From assembly GCF_035582795.1 (NCBI RefSeq), contig NC_134366.1:26955661-27019660 (forward strand): a stretch of 64,000 nucleotides of DNA, in the 5' to 3' direction. Below are positions 48,300 through 63,200 of the stretch, piece by piece. This DNA comes from Mycteria americana (lineage: Eukaryota > Chordata > Aves > Ciconiiformes > Ciconiidae). The translations under genes were made by a program, and so were the position numbers. Every line of letters begins with the position of its first letter. Position 1 is the stretch's first letter. The notes beneath the pieces are model-generated. The model saw only the letters and a program-made list of their open reading frames with translations, was not told the DNA's origin and made no database searches.

Positions 48300-51200
48300 C
48301 TAAAAGTAGCAAAGAGTATTCCTACTGTAAGTACAAATGGGAAAAGATTCAACAGAAATTAAACTGATAATGTAACTTCTCATTTTTTTAACTTTTCCCC
48401 ATCAATGGTTTGTGTGTGGATTTAACAGTTCCTCTCTATTAGTTTACATTTCATCTAAGTTTTCATCACATTTACTGTAAGGCAAGCAATAGTTTTAAAT
48501 TAAATTAGGATCTTAGAAGATTTAGGATGCAGCTCCTGCATTTAATATAGCAAGTGTTTTATATTAGTGTACCACAAGTCAAGGAAGGAACATTTAATAA
48601 AGAGAGAAGCAGGAGAATAGATAGTAAAAAAGAAGAAAATATTCAGGGAAAGGGTTCAGCATAAAACTCCCACCAGCATGTCAAAGAGAGGGAACTGCAA
48701 GGAATTTCCATTAATGAAGTAATAATGAAATTGTTCAATATGTTAAGTATACAAATCTGCTCTTATGTCAACACAACACCTAGACTCCCCATCCATAAGG
48801 AATTCTCAGTCTTTCTGCCTCTACCCAACCTCCAGTTCTTCATTATATCCACTTTCTTATTTTTCCCTTTTTCTGCTAACTAACTACAATGAATCAGTGG
48901 ATCAAATGCTGACTTTATCTGCAATGCCATAAACCTGAGTAACTGAACATAAATCAGTGGAGTTTCTCCTGTTTCTTGAAATTTTACTGGAAATTAGAAT
49001 AGATTTCATTGCTTGTACATCCATTCTGTTGTCCTTGTCACCTCTCTCTCCCTCCTGACCTACTAAGGCCCCGATTCTGCAAGAATGTGACTTTGGGATA
49101 TGATCAGCCTAAGCGATATCGTAGTGTGCCTGAGGCTGTGATGATTTAGGGCCTGATCTCCGTACTTAATAAGCCTCCTACGGTCACAAACTTTCACAGA
49201 TACAGTTTGGCTCCTCTGTTGTCTAAAAGCCTTTTATCTCTGCTGCTGTAAAAGTCTGTCCTCTCCACTAACCTTTATGGTAGCGCTCGAGCCTGTAGAA
49301 ATGTCTGTTTCAATCATCTAACCCCAGCAGAGAAATGGGTTTGACTATCTATGACTGGGTTTTGCTAATACATTATGTATTATGAGAACTAATCATAATA
49401 ACAAAATAGGTGTGACTGTTGATGTGACCCTGTGTGATCATGTTTTAAGAGCTCTCCCTTACCTGACCATATTGATGCTCTCCAAGGGTACAAGACTGCA
49501 CTGGCAGAAATTTTCCCTAGCAAAGGGAAAGTGCTTCGTCTACTTCCTCCCAGTTTCAGTCTGTTGTCCCTAAATTTTGTGGCCCTATTTCTCATTTTTT
49601 CTTTGTCCTTTTACACCACATCAGAATGATCTCCAACTGCTATACAGTAATTTCAGCAAAGCCACAATGCAGAGAAGTAGCATAAGGAGTAGAATTTTTT
49701 CTGCTAGCAAAGTTCCTGTGCTTAAGGCCTCCCCCACAATACATGAAGCTAACAGAATAATTCTTCTGAAATATAGCTGAGATTTAGTTTGCGTATTTTT
49801 ACAATGAAAACTTTAAATACCTCCCTGAGGCTTTTCTGCACTGCCGAAGTTGTACGTTGCGTGAGCAGCAATATTAGGGCCAAGGGAGACAATGGCATCA
49901 CAAGAATTAATTTGCATGTGTGACACGAGGGGTTCAGTGCTACCCATCTACCCAACACTACTCATATTCTTTTAATATAGGGTAACTGAACTGACATTGT
50001 TCCCTTTAGAGCTTGGTTAGTTCCTTACTGCACCATGTTAATACAAGTACTGAGCTATTATAGTAAAGAAAGAATAAGTACTGGGTAAACAACAGCAATG
50101 AATATGGTGTCATACAGACATCTGTAAAAAGCAACAGGAGCAAACTGACAGAAGGATTCTAGTACAGATATTTAGTACACCTTAAGAAACAGAAAAGAAA
50201 CCGTCAGTTTATGATGTAAAATCACATACCCTAGAACCACTGGCAAGATCAGGAATAGCGACAAATTCATATATCCCAAAATCATCCAAAGCACTTTCAT
50301 GTCCTAAAGTTAGAACAAACAAACATATGTGAAAAAAGGTATGGAGATGTAGTATGAATCTGGAAAAGACAGCTTGCACAACGATGGGCAAAGTAATTTG
50401 GCCTAATTTTTAAAACATTTGATTATTGGTTGTTAAGCTGGCGTGGAGCGAGGCAGGGCAGCTGCACAGCTGGTGTGCACAGTGCTCGGCTATCTCCAAC
50501 ACCTCGGACCAAGTGAGGAGCCTCTTGCTAACCTCAGTAACAGTTTTGGTAGAGCCATTGGGACTATCTTTGCTGGAAGGCTAAACAGACCAATTTACTT
50601 TCATTTCCCACAGAAAAGAGACCCAGTCCCTACACTCAGCCTGTCTACACTGTAGTGAGGCAGTACCACCTGAATCTTTTATAAATGCTGCGAATAACAA
50701 AAGGGAGCATGACACTAATAGGTGCCACATTATTAAACCAGTTGACAGATTGTATCTGGGACTTCAGATACAACTTGTAGTTAGGGTGGGAGTCTCTTTC
50801 TCTACCCTCCCACTGTCCAGGAGATCCGAGACTCTTGGTTGTCTCTTGGGCGGCACTGCACAGCAGAGGCTGCAGCACTAAAGACAGTGCTGAGACTCTC
50901 TCCTCTGATACTGCTTGCTGGGGTGAAGGACCCTCTGTGCTCAGGTGAATTTCTTACCTTCCTAAGCTTCATATACTTCTCTATCGTCTCGCATGTAGCA
51001 GCTTATAGACTGCTCTGATGCTTTGGTAGAAAGGGATGGGAACAAAAGTGCTACCCTTCCAAAGCATGGCCAGTCTCCAGCCTCTCCTGCCCGGGATAAT
51101 GTGGGAAAGATTGTGGAGGAAAAAGAGGCAGTGACAAAAACACACTGGGTCCTGATGACACAGAGAAAGGTAGTACAGAATGTGGTAGAGGCTAAAATAT

Positions 51201-54200
51201 ATATACTGTAATGTCATATTAACATCTCACGATTTTGGTACTGATTGGTGCCATGAACATTTAGAAGTGCGATCCTCCCACGGCGTATCACCTCTCACTG
51301 CTATCCCGTAATAACACTAATTTATTTCATATTGGTGAGAACAGCAGAACACAGGTGATTCTAACTGGAATTAACAGCTGCAATTCAAGCCAACAGGTAC
51401 ATACTGCTGTGACCGCCAGGCGTGAGCTAAACCCACGCTGACCTGTTGTCATTTTGGTTTTATCTTAAGTAAGCTAACACAGAGGTCAGTGTGCAACCCA
51501 AGTTAAAAACACACTTCCCTTCCTTTCCTTCTTTCTTTCTGTATGTGGAGATGGTAAGTTTTTGCAGGAATGGATTTTGACCTTATGCTCACATTTCTTT
51601 CATTAGCATTACCTGAAAATGTCTGTGCCTTCCTGTAATCAGCCTCTGGCCTAGGAAACATAAACATGTTTTTCAGTTTGATGTCATAAGCCAAGGAAAG
51701 AAAATTAATATGATAAAATGCAATTCTCTTGATGGAAAGGACTTCAAGACCTAAGAATCATTTATTTTTGTACCTGCTCTGCAGCTTCTGTTGTATCACT
51801 GAAAAGAAGAAAGAAAGAAAAATCATTCTTTTTGCTCTGATGCTCCAAAAGAAGAGCTGGAAAGTGCTTAACTTTTACATACCTTTATGTGGCTGATATC
51901 TTTTCCAGATGAATAAAAAGGCCATAGCTAGGATCAAAAATAATGAAACTCCCGTTATTACTGCAAGAGATGACAAGGATTTTCCTTTCTGGGCCAGCTT
52001 TTCCAATCCTGTGACAAAGAAGATGAGTACTCTATTTAGTCTCTTGTTCTGTATAATGTGCTATTATGACACGGAAAAAAATGTATCTTTTGAAATTCAT
52101 GTGAAGCTAGTAAACCTGCATAGAGATACAAAATAGATACAAAATTTGGGTTCTTGTGAATGGGTAATTTTTTTTCCCCACAAATCTCCTGAACTGGCAA
52201 AGTAATGATACGCATACCAGAAATGAGTCCAGAACAGACTGGTACCTAGAGCTAAATGAAGGTCAGTAAACGTAATCCACAAATAACAGCATCACAAAAA
52301 GTAGATGAACATTCTAATTTTAGGCATAGAGACACTGAACTACCAAGAAATTAGGTGACAATTAGGTGAGCGGTTTGTGCTAGATGGGAGGGGAGTCCTC
52401 CTCGCTGTAGGAGCTGTAGAGTAGGAGGGGATAACTGAACTATTGCATTTTTTCTAAAGATTTTCAGATCACTGACAGTCTGGTTGTTTATCTTTTGCTG
52501 AGATATGCATTAGCAGCAGTTTTCCAGCAGGATTTACTGATAAAACACAAATACAATAGGTATATAATTACATACACAAAACCATGTTGAAAACATTTGC
52601 AAAGACTGGAATGTGAAAGTTAGGAAATGTCAGACATAGCTGCTTGTGCACCCTTAATTTCCTCCTTTTGCTCTGAATCGTGCAGAATTCATGTAATTAA
52701 AGGCCGTGTCACAATCCATACAGGTAAATTAATGCTGCATATTTGTCAGTGCCACCTTTATGGGTACAATTCAAATGTGTATTATTTAGCTGAATGTGTT
52801 TCCAGTACCTCCATGAACTCCTGTGCAGACAGTGTCACTTACATTTACTTACACCACCATGTAGTTCACTGGCATTGTGCTGGCTGTATGTGCAGCAGTT
52901 ATCACAAAGATTAAGTATGTGGATTTCAAACCAAACGAATCTCGAAGATATGGGGAAAATAAACCACTGCAATTTCACCAAATTTCTTTCATACTCCTTC
53001 AATGTACTGCTTTCCTCAGAAAAAAAACCCCAAATGCTGGAGAATCAGCTGCGTCCTTAAAAATGTTCTTTAAAATGAATAATTTCAAATAAATGACTCA
53101 ATAAATCTTATCTCCACAGGCATACCAGTACAGAAAACAAAGATGTGCTCTTTATGTGCATTTAACACACTCAAGTTGACTCAACTTGAGAACTGAGCAA
53201 TGACTTGTGTACATAATGAGATACATTCTCTTATTTTAAAATCTAACTTGTCTTGGCTAAAACTGGGTAACAGCTTAGTGCAATGATTGATATAATTGTA
53301 ACTTATTGATATAACTGTTTTCTTGATGGTTTTTAGCATTAATTAGGCAGCTGTTTATAGCTGAGTTTATAGGTGAGTTTCAGTCCCTTAGGTGGGGAAG
53401 TTGCGTAAGGTCTTCTGAAACATCGAAGTTCCTGTTGCTGCTGAAAATGGGGTTTCCAGTATTTTGAGAGGCACAGGCTCTGTAGCTAGGATTACGGGGA
53501 CAGGGAGAAGGGATATGGAATGATTTTCATAGTCTTTGCTTAGTGTGTTTAATCGGTTCCAACCAGAATTTAGCCTGAGCGGGATCTCTAGGTTTAGCCT
53601 CGTGTGTGAATTCACACCCCTTAGAGTCCATCAGTGCTGCCCTGCCAAATGTAGGCTCGACACCTGGATTTAGTGCTATCTGAATAAATACTCATCAAGA
53701 AGAAAATGGCTATAGAGGGGGAAACTGATATTTTTTAATTTGTAAATACACAGGACAAAATGTTTTAAAAAACTATTTAGGCAAAATATTTGTAATTAGG
53801 AAATGTGTGTTTTTAAGTGCAACTAAACATGAAGCTGTGGAGTTTTCCCTTCTTTTTGGCCTTTGAAAGGAAATTTCAGCTGAATTTCTTAACGCTTATT
53901 GATGAATATTCATATATATATCATAGCTTACATGAACTTCCTGGAGAAATGTCATGTTGATTTCTACTGACACATAGCTCTGGTTGCATTTTCTTTCGCC
54001 AGTAACCACAATGTTTAGTTTTAAAGTGCAGTATTCTCACTGTAAAATTGCAACCTGTTTTCATTCCAGCATACTGAAAGCCATGGATTTGTGACGAATC
54101 CGTAAGTCAGCCTGAACGATGGACATCTGTTCTCCTTGTTTATCTGACTAACAAATGGCTGAGCTCTTTGTTCTGCACAAGCGAAATTGCTTTGTTAAAT

Positions 54201-57200
54201 TTTCTAAAAGGCAATCTATTCTATCCTGTTGAACATTAATAGCATACATTCCTTATCTGAAAATACTTGTATCGATCTGTATTAATAAGAGATAACAGAC
54301 TTCCTCAATATCTTGTTCTTCGCTGTATGCTTCTGGAGGTTTTCTGAAAAACTGCTTTGTTGCCGTTTAACGCAATCTGGTACAGGAACTGAGGTTATAA
54401 TGTATGAGAAATAAAGGTGTGCGTTCAGCAGAATCTAGCGGTCAATCCATAGATTCATAAATATGACAGTGAAATAATTTTTATGAACCGATTTTAATAA
54501 AACCATTCATCATTGCAGCTTGCATTATTATCATACACTAAACTAAGGTTCTTATAATACCTAACCACACTGGAAAAATATTGAAGACCTTCACTGCTGG
54601 GTGTCCGTGCCTGGTTATTTTAGTCAGCGATGTATGCTTGAAACTATCCCATGTACTGGTCACCTGGTAGCCCCAGGGCTCACAGCTCCTGAAAGCTGTG
54701 GGACAGTGAGCCTTGGACAAAATCTGCCCTTGGGACAAAGGCCCACATTGGCATTCAGCAGATTTCCGCATAATTCTCTCCATTCATCTTTATCATTTTT
54801 AAAGGCAAACAGTAAGAAACAGAGTAAGAGACATATAATTCTGCCATGTTACTTGGTTGTGATGAGGTTTGCCTACCAAGGAAGTTTTTCTACTCAAGAG
54901 ATAAAGTTCCAAAGGACCAAATATATTTCAGTGTTAAACTCCCACAAAACTTCAGCATCTTAGTGGGTCTTGTCCCAAGCCGTGTCACACTGTGAGTAAA
55001 ACCTGGATCCCACTGAACGGCCCAAAGCCCCTTTACTACTTCGTTAGCAAGACCTCACTTTTGATAGATATTCTCTCTCTAAGAATTATTTCCTTTTTCT
55101 GGGGTTGACACTCTGCTCAGATGTTACGGTTACAGCAATGAATTAATGTTCTTACCTACAGAAGTAACGACGACTGTGAAGTGAGTTTCATCTCGTTTTC
55201 CAGTCACATTGTTGAAAGCACGGCACATGTAATCTATTGTCTTCTGGGCCACTTTATCAGATACAACTTCCAGATGGGGTCCATATTTGATTACATGAGT
55301 GGTATTGTCAGCCCTTTGAATCCACGAATAAGTATTTGGTGGATTTGAATCTGCTGAGCAGTCGAACAGTATAACTTCCCCCATGTCAACTGTAAACACT
55401 GCCCCTATATTCAGACCTTTATCTGATTTAACTCTAAGTCCATAAGGTCCATCTGCATTGAAAAAAAAGAAAACACGGTGGAAAAATTAAAATCAAAGTA
55501 TATAATTAAACTTTAAATAGAAGCATATCTCTCAACTTAGAATTTTTAAGTTAGACTAGCCTTTAGAATGGCTGGCACTGGATTCAGTCATTTCACTTAA
55601 AAGGCTTTCGGTGCAATAACTTGATCTGTACTAGATTTATCTCAGACTACACCCACTTAATACTGATCTAATCACTGTTTAGGGAAAAAGCACAGGTCTG
55701 TACATTGTTCAGTACGATAAAAAGAATGAAAACAGTTGGAAAAGGTGTGAAATAAAGGAGCAGGTCTTCTTCAGGGGCATATTTGACCCTTTCTACTTAA
55801 ATGCCAAACTTATTGGCATAAATAATTTCTCTGCACATTTAAAAATGAACAAATTAGCCTTGAAATATCTAAATATTCACTGTAATACTTTGCAGTATAA
55901 TAATTATTTGAGGAACTATCCTACAGGTATAATATAGAGTGGGGTGTGCCTTAGATAACTTCAGAAAAAGTTTGCCATAAATGACTGCTAAAATAAACTT
56001 TAACCTTCCCCCCGCTTTAGTAGGCTTCTGCTATTTCAACATTGATATTTCTTTCAAGAGTAAGCCCTTGTGCTGAAAGCAAGCTGTGTTTCTGAATATA
56101 ATTAGAAGAGCCATATATTGTCCAATAGTCATGTGTTCATTACTCAGAAAATTGAGCAGCTAAGTATTTTTAGGGTAATCTCCATAGGAAAATGGGAAGG
56201 GACACAATATGTTTAAATATTAGAAAAATATCTCCCATGCTATTTTTAATAGATGATTTCAGATCATGGGGGTTTTGTATCTTTACATGTTAAAATCTGT
56301 TCTAGGGATCTAAGTATAGAAATTAAGGTAGAGAATATAATAATAAAAATGTGCCTTATTAAATTACTTTTTCTAGTCAAAAGAACGAATCATTTTAATC
56401 TTGCTAATTCCCTAAGGGCTTACATGCATAATCAAAAATGCACGGGCCTAATATTGACAGAAGCCAAAAGAAGAAGATGTGCAGAATGAGCAGGAGACAT
56501 CTTTTTGGTAGGATCCCTGAAGTTCAGTAAAGCTGCTGACAAGTGCCCCACACAGAATGGCATAGCAAAAAGGCAGATAAGTCAATATTATGCCCATTGT
56601 AGACAGTGCAAGCAAGTAATATTTCCACCTTCCTATGGTTGTCTGGAAGCATTAAGATAATGCAGCTGGGTTTGAATGTGAAATTCCCTGCTGCATGAAG
56701 TGGCACACTGGCACATTTGACTATTTCTCATCAGGAAATTCAGACTGACATTAGACCTTCCTCTAACATGCACACTTCTATTTATTGCCTGTCTTTTTTT
56801 ATGAGACTGATTTATTCTTCAAGAACACATAGGCAAACAGCACGCAGCACAAAACAGGCCATTTGGTGTGAGCCTCTGGGTTTTTTTCTCTGTGAAGGCT
56901 TAGACAAGAGAATGTAGACTATCACACCATGACTTCAGTTTAGTCCACTTTTAACCAGATGTCCATATTTCACAACATAAACTTGCCAAATTTTTTATTT
57001 TCGCTACTTATTTCTTAGCGGTAAGCTTTTTGCAGTCTCATTTTAAGGAAGGCCTAACATCATGCATAATATTTACTTGGGAAATGCAATACAGATTCAC
57101 TTCAGCATGAATTAGCGCTGCTCCCACCTACATGGCAGGGGCCACTCTGAAGAATCAAGGCATTTTTTAAACTCTAGATGCTGGGCTGCTTCTTCACAGG

Positions 57201-60200
57201 CTCTGCAGTTCCTGAGTCATTTGCTTTACTGTATCCAAGAGCCGGCTGACCCTGTAATAAGCATTTTTGGGAACGGGAGACCTATCCACACTACTTTGGC
57301 TTGGCTGACCTCACTGGGGCTGCGTGCTTCTGTGGACAGGCCAGAACACCAGCCTCCCATGGGGGCTCAGCCGGTATAGGTATTTACTTCCCTTTTTTCA
57401 GATGGGAAAGGAGAGGGATGTACTGAACTTTGACTTTTTCATAAATGAAAGTAAACCTCTCCCGCACTATTTATAGGCAGGAACACACTTTATTACTTTT
57501 CAGAGCAATTCAGTGGTTCCTCCTATCCAATTCTTCTTTCTTAGAAGAATTAGCTTTTATTTTCACTGATAAGATAACCTTCGATATATGTAAACAGAGA
57601 TTAATGGCAAGAATAGCTGACTGGTCTCTGTGCCCCCTCACTCTACTGGGAGATTTGCCACAGTCTGCAAAAGAATCAGAATTGAGTTCTGCTTTTTTAT
57701 CAGTATCGTAACGGTGCAGCATAGACAGGTAACACTAACAACATTACCACACTTTTGTATGAAAGCTGCAAATCGAAAAGAAACCGTTATAAAAACACTG
57801 ACGCACACTGGCTGGGGAAGTATGTTTGAAAAAAACAAAGAAAGGTTTTCTTAAGGAATAGTCAAATCTTGGCACGGTCTGAGAAGTGGCATTCCTTGAT
57901 GAAGCCAACACAAGCATCGGGTAATCCTTCTGCTTCGCCTGGATCAGTCTTTTGCCTCTCCTGGGCACCGTGTACATCACTGAGATCCCTAAACACCGGG
58001 TAGCTGAGGGATATACACAGCTTCAAGGATGATCCTGAAAAGCAGGTAATTAACCATTTCCTCTCTAGGACCAAATATATTCTAGCTTTGGGAAGTCCCA
58101 AGGAAGGAAATCCCACTTAGTCTGTTAAATTCAGCTCCGTCAGCACAGTACAGCAGTTTCTGCTGCAGCCTCCATGACAGCAGCTTCTTCCCGTCTTGAA
58201 ATAATTTGTTTCTGGGTCACGCTACTACAAGAGCCATGTTCTGGGGTGCATTATCATCATAGCTAATGGAGAAGCAGAATAATATTAATGAGAAATGAAG
58301 AACAGAACACTTTTGATTCTCAGTAAACAAACACAGTGACAGCCTTCATGGACCCCTCAGCTCTCCTTCTCCTTTCCAGTATTGTTCTCAACAGAAATCT
58401 GCCTCTTGTCTCAGTCAAGCCAGTTAACTAAATGACTTGTAAAATAATAAATCATCTGTTCTGAGTAACAATTTACTGCTCTGTGGGAATATTTCCAATT
58501 GCTCCTATGACCACGAGACTGTTACAGTTTCCAAGCAGATGGCAGGTATTTACTGTGAGTGACCTTTTTTTTATCACCTCCAGTAACTCCCCCGCAGCCA
58601 TGACATATGGCACATAGAGATCCCGGGGCCTGTTCTGGATCGTTATTGACAACTGGGAGCTGGGAGACAAAGTACCGCTGCAGGCAGAGGTTGGACCGAA
58701 TGAGGTGACTTCGTATAGCTCAGGAAGCAAGACCCCAACTCCCATCGCTAACTTGGATATGGATAGTAGCGCAAGTATTGCAGTCTTTCAGCATCGCATT
58801 GTTTTCTCTTAATATTTTTTTCAGATTTTAAATTACGCACAAAGCAAACTGTCAGTTCTGACGAAATAAAAAGTACATTCTGAAAATGCAAATACTTATT
58901 ACAATATTTCCACATGTGGAGAAAAACTGAATCTCAAAGTTTTTGATATATACAGATCTTTTGAGCAGATCTCTATCACAGATCTCTATCACAATCACTC
59001 AAAATGCAAAAGTTCCAGAAACGTGGGCACTGAAGTAACTTTGAGATTTTAAAGTTCTGCTAAACAATGGGTCAAAAATAGGTTTTCAGTTTAGAACTTG
59101 GAAAGATTTTTCAAATTTGCTGGAAAATACATGTAGTTGAGTGAGGGAGAAGGGAGGAAGCAGTTGCAGAACTGAGACTGAAGGGCACACGCCTTGTCAG
59201 TGCAAGTGTCCCAGCCACCCGCCAGTGCGATGAGTGCTCTGGAGCCAGTCCTGTGTGCAACAGCTCAGAAATGCGAATGCTGAAGGGGCTGTGCCACCAA
59301 CAAACAGAGCAGTCCGAAAGGTAGCAAGAGTGGCAGATATTTTTCTAGCCTGACCTGATTTCATTGCATTGTAAGAAGGCTGTCAGGTTGTGCTGGATAC
59401 AGCATCCCCAAGTTTTGTGTAGGTATTCTTTGAAGAGAGAGGTGAAGAAGGTCCATTCATAGCTCATTCGAGTGAGAAGAGCAGTAGAGGCAGCACATTC
59501 ATACACATGCAGCTCTCATTCTTAGCGCTTTAAGCACTTGAGTGAGCTGAGGTTGATGACTGTACAAAAGCAGGCATTTAAAAATGTGCTACCTTGAGGA
59601 AAGAATATGATTTTTTTTTTATTATGGTAATAAGTTAAAAATCCATCAATGCTGGTTATTTCCTTGTAGAGCATTTTATCATGATTCCTCTGTCTAATGT
59701 GAATGGAAGCTCAATTCACATCTGCCCTGTTTAGGACTCTTTGCAGCAGCTCCTTCATCTTCACGTCTGCATTGCTGTCAATTTTATAAGCTGCACCTAA
59801 GGGATCAGCTCTCGTCTAACAATGTCCTTGCTAGTCTTCACTAATTCAGGCAGTCTTTCTCTCTTCTCCTGGTGCAGTGTAGAGACCCACACACACACTT
59901 TAGATGCAAGACATCCCCTTATCCAATTCTTCCAAGTTACAATTAAAAATAAGTAAGAATGGATAATCAGGGAAGAAAGGAGGAGGAGGAAAATATGACA
60001 TAGTAAGAGGTGTAGGTTCTGAATATGCTGGTAGTGCAATCATAACAAGTCTAGGGCACGGGCTGTCTACCAGCTGCCAGATTACAGAGCCCAGCAAAAC
60101 CAAGAGAGAGCACCAGCCCTTGGCTGGACAGAAATCCAGTTCCAGTCCTTGCACTGTGCCATCCACACTGTGCCATTGGGTAAACTGGTTATATCTGAAC

Positions 60201-63200
60201 GGGGCTGGTGGCAAGGTAGGTCCTGACCTGTCTGATATCAGCTCTCCTCTGAGAAGGACAGTTCGACCCCTGAGGACGTGCGGCTTAGAGCCTGGCAAGG
60301 TCACATACACAGCATGCGCTGCTTGCAAATCTTGGAGGCACTGGAAGCTGAGATTACAGGAGGGATAAGGAATAAAATGAGAGTGCCCTTTCTAAGATTT
60401 AAAGTATAATTGTTGAATGCTGATTAAGCCAATCTTTTGTTTCCTCCAACACATTTCATTCTTGAACTCAATCTGCATTCACAGTTAGTTTCTCAGATCA
60501 CTTCATTTCCAGTCAAAATATATGGCTAGTTTATGGTTTATTCTTCTGCCAGCATTGGTCTTTATGCAACTCTTCTTGCTCCCTCATGTTTCTCACTTGA
60601 TGTGGAAAGCAAACACTCCTTTTAGCTCTGATTTCGCTAAGCCAGACTGAGTTCTCTGGGTCTCTTCTCCATTCCTTTCTGTTCTCTTTCTTTCTGGTTC
60701 GAGATCATTGCTCTGGGATGTGCAGGAACTGCACACAGTATTCTACATGTGGTCTCACCTTCTGTGTGCCATTAGTATTCCCCTTATTTCCTTGTTGGAA
60801 ATACTTTGCCAATACACCCTAGAATTACATATGTCTTTCTCATGCCTGAATCACACTGCCAGTTCACAGACACCCTGTGATAGCTCAATCACCCAGGCTC
60901 ACTGCCTCAGTTATTTCTCAGTCATTCTCCATCTTATCAGCAGAAGTTCATGTTTTTTATTCTCTAAAAGTGCATGCCCATTTATTTTTTTACTAGCAAA
61001 TTTCATACCAGTTCTATTACTCTGTCAAAGTCATTCAGTACTCCCAGTTTAATGTCACAGGTGAATTTAAATTGAGATACTCCCAATCTTTATGCTGATG
61101 TCATTAATGGAAGTATTAAACAGGACTGGACTCAAAATTATCTTGAGGAAAACCACTAATACCACTCCTTCAGCCTGGTACTTCTTGTACTTAGCCTTTT
61201 GATACTGTTTGCTGTCTCAATTTTTAACAATATTTTCACATATACCCATCTGATTGTTTTTTTCCTTTGAGTCACATCTCCTCCAGATCTGAAGATGTCT
61301 GTACTGTGGAATTCTTGAAGTTGCTATTTGAATTCTGTAGTTTAGACTCGCCTTCACAACTACATAACACTGACTAACTTTTTATTATACTGTTTTGAGA
61401 GCTGTTACAAACAAGCTCATGTTGAATAAAGCTCACATATAATGTTGACTCAACTGTTTTCTGCCTGTTTCCTAGTTAGAGGCACTCTTTCCAGCCAGAT
61501 CATTTCTACAAAGGTAATTATGAATATTTCATATACTCACAATATATGGTTGGTGCAATTATCTCACTTTCCATTGCACTGACAGGGTTAGATACCAGAC
61601 AGCTGTAATTCCCAATGTCTTCTTTTACAACAGGAACAATTAGAAGTGTTGCATTGTTTGATGAAAAGGTGTAATTAGGGCCAGCAGGGAGAGGCTTCCC
61701 ATTTTTCATCCACCGGTAAACTACCCTTGTACCTTTTTCCACAGTGCATTTCAATGTAATATTCCCTACATACTCCACTACCCCTGAAGATGGTTCAGTA
61801 TGTACAATTGGCTTTGTGACAGGAACTGTAAAATAAAGAGATATGAAGAGTTATAAAAGTGACGAGCCAGTATATTACAGTCTTCATTGTCAAGATGATA
61901 CAAATAGCAGTCATCATCCTCTCTGGAAAGTACTCGGATTTCAAATTTTATTTATTAAATGTGGTTAAAAGTTGAAAAGAGAAGTCCATATTCTCAGCTG
62001 GTGACTGTAAGAATTGTTCTAGTACTTAAATAAAACGAGACTCTTTATATTACCGGTAATACGACAAAGGCTGCAGTCAGGTATACCGTGGCCTCCCGCT
62101 CCTGCCTCATAAGCAATCCCACAGAAACAAAAAGAGTGCAAAGCGTGACATTGCCCACGGTGTGCGACTTCCTCGGTACGGCTGCCTGCAGCTTTGCTGA
62201 CACTGGCCACCACTGAAATACGCTGTCAATCCAGTCGTGAGGATGACTGCAAACTGGGATGGGTATGGGAGTTAAATGGCAGCTACAACCTTAGCATGCT
62301 ACTCTGTCATTCGTTTCATTATTCCAAGCCCAATAGTTACAGCTCGCTCCATATAATCCATAAATTACAGTAGCCTCTTGTCATTCTTTTAGATCATGAT
62401 TTTCTATTCCCCCTTTTTTTTCTATCCCCGCTACAAGGAGTAAAGAACCAAGAGGGAACTTCAGTATTTTAGGAATTCAGATCTGGGCTTCTTTTACAGA
62501 CACAAGGTCACCAGCAAAAGTCAATGACTCCTCTTTGACAGTGACAGAAGATAAAAGACATGGTAGGCCCAAGTAGAGAGCTCATCGAAGAAAAGAGAGA
62601 ACGAAGGGGCAGTCAGCTCTTCTCTGGCTGACTGGCTGTTCAGCGTAGGGAATGTGAACAACAAATAAATCTTCCAATAAAAAAACTGGAGACAGTGGAA
62701 TAAAACACTGGAAAAAGATCTACAGGTGGGATCGAGTTTTGCCCCCTCAGATCCCATTGTGGTCTTTCCTTTTTTAGGGACACCTTGCCACAGTCCTCTA
62801 GCTTGCAGGCAGAATAAAATACTGAGCTGGCAAATGGTTGCAGATTTCCTCGGGGAAGAGTTGTTCAGGGAAAAAGACTATTTGAACGTTAATGCACCCT
62901 CATGATTGATAGCACAGTAGAGCCTTATGAAACATTATTTCTTAGAAGTTTGTCTAATTTAATATTAATTATTGGTTTCTATACTCCTTCAAGTTTTTAC
63001 TTATGATCCTGAAACATTAGTCAATATATTAATTTTGTTTAAAATGACATATTGCAGCATTCCCTCCAGCAGCAGTAGAAAATAACATAACTTAGTTGTT
63101 AGTATTTATTCATGTATGGTTGGATTAAATTATACATTATTGTAACTGGATACTAAGAACCAGTACTTTAAAACTATTGCAATTTTTTTTTCCAAATGAA

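Noticed and set aside
48107-48352. An 81-codon minus-strand frame over the last HEPACAM2 exon
   Set aside because: It is a different phase from the real exon, which is fixed by the splice acceptor at 48,300 and by similarity to the HEPACAM2 C-terminus.
60690-60720. GGTTCGAGATC as a tRNA T-arm
   Set aside because: No matching acceptor stem, A box or cloverleaf around it; it lies in an old LINE fragment.
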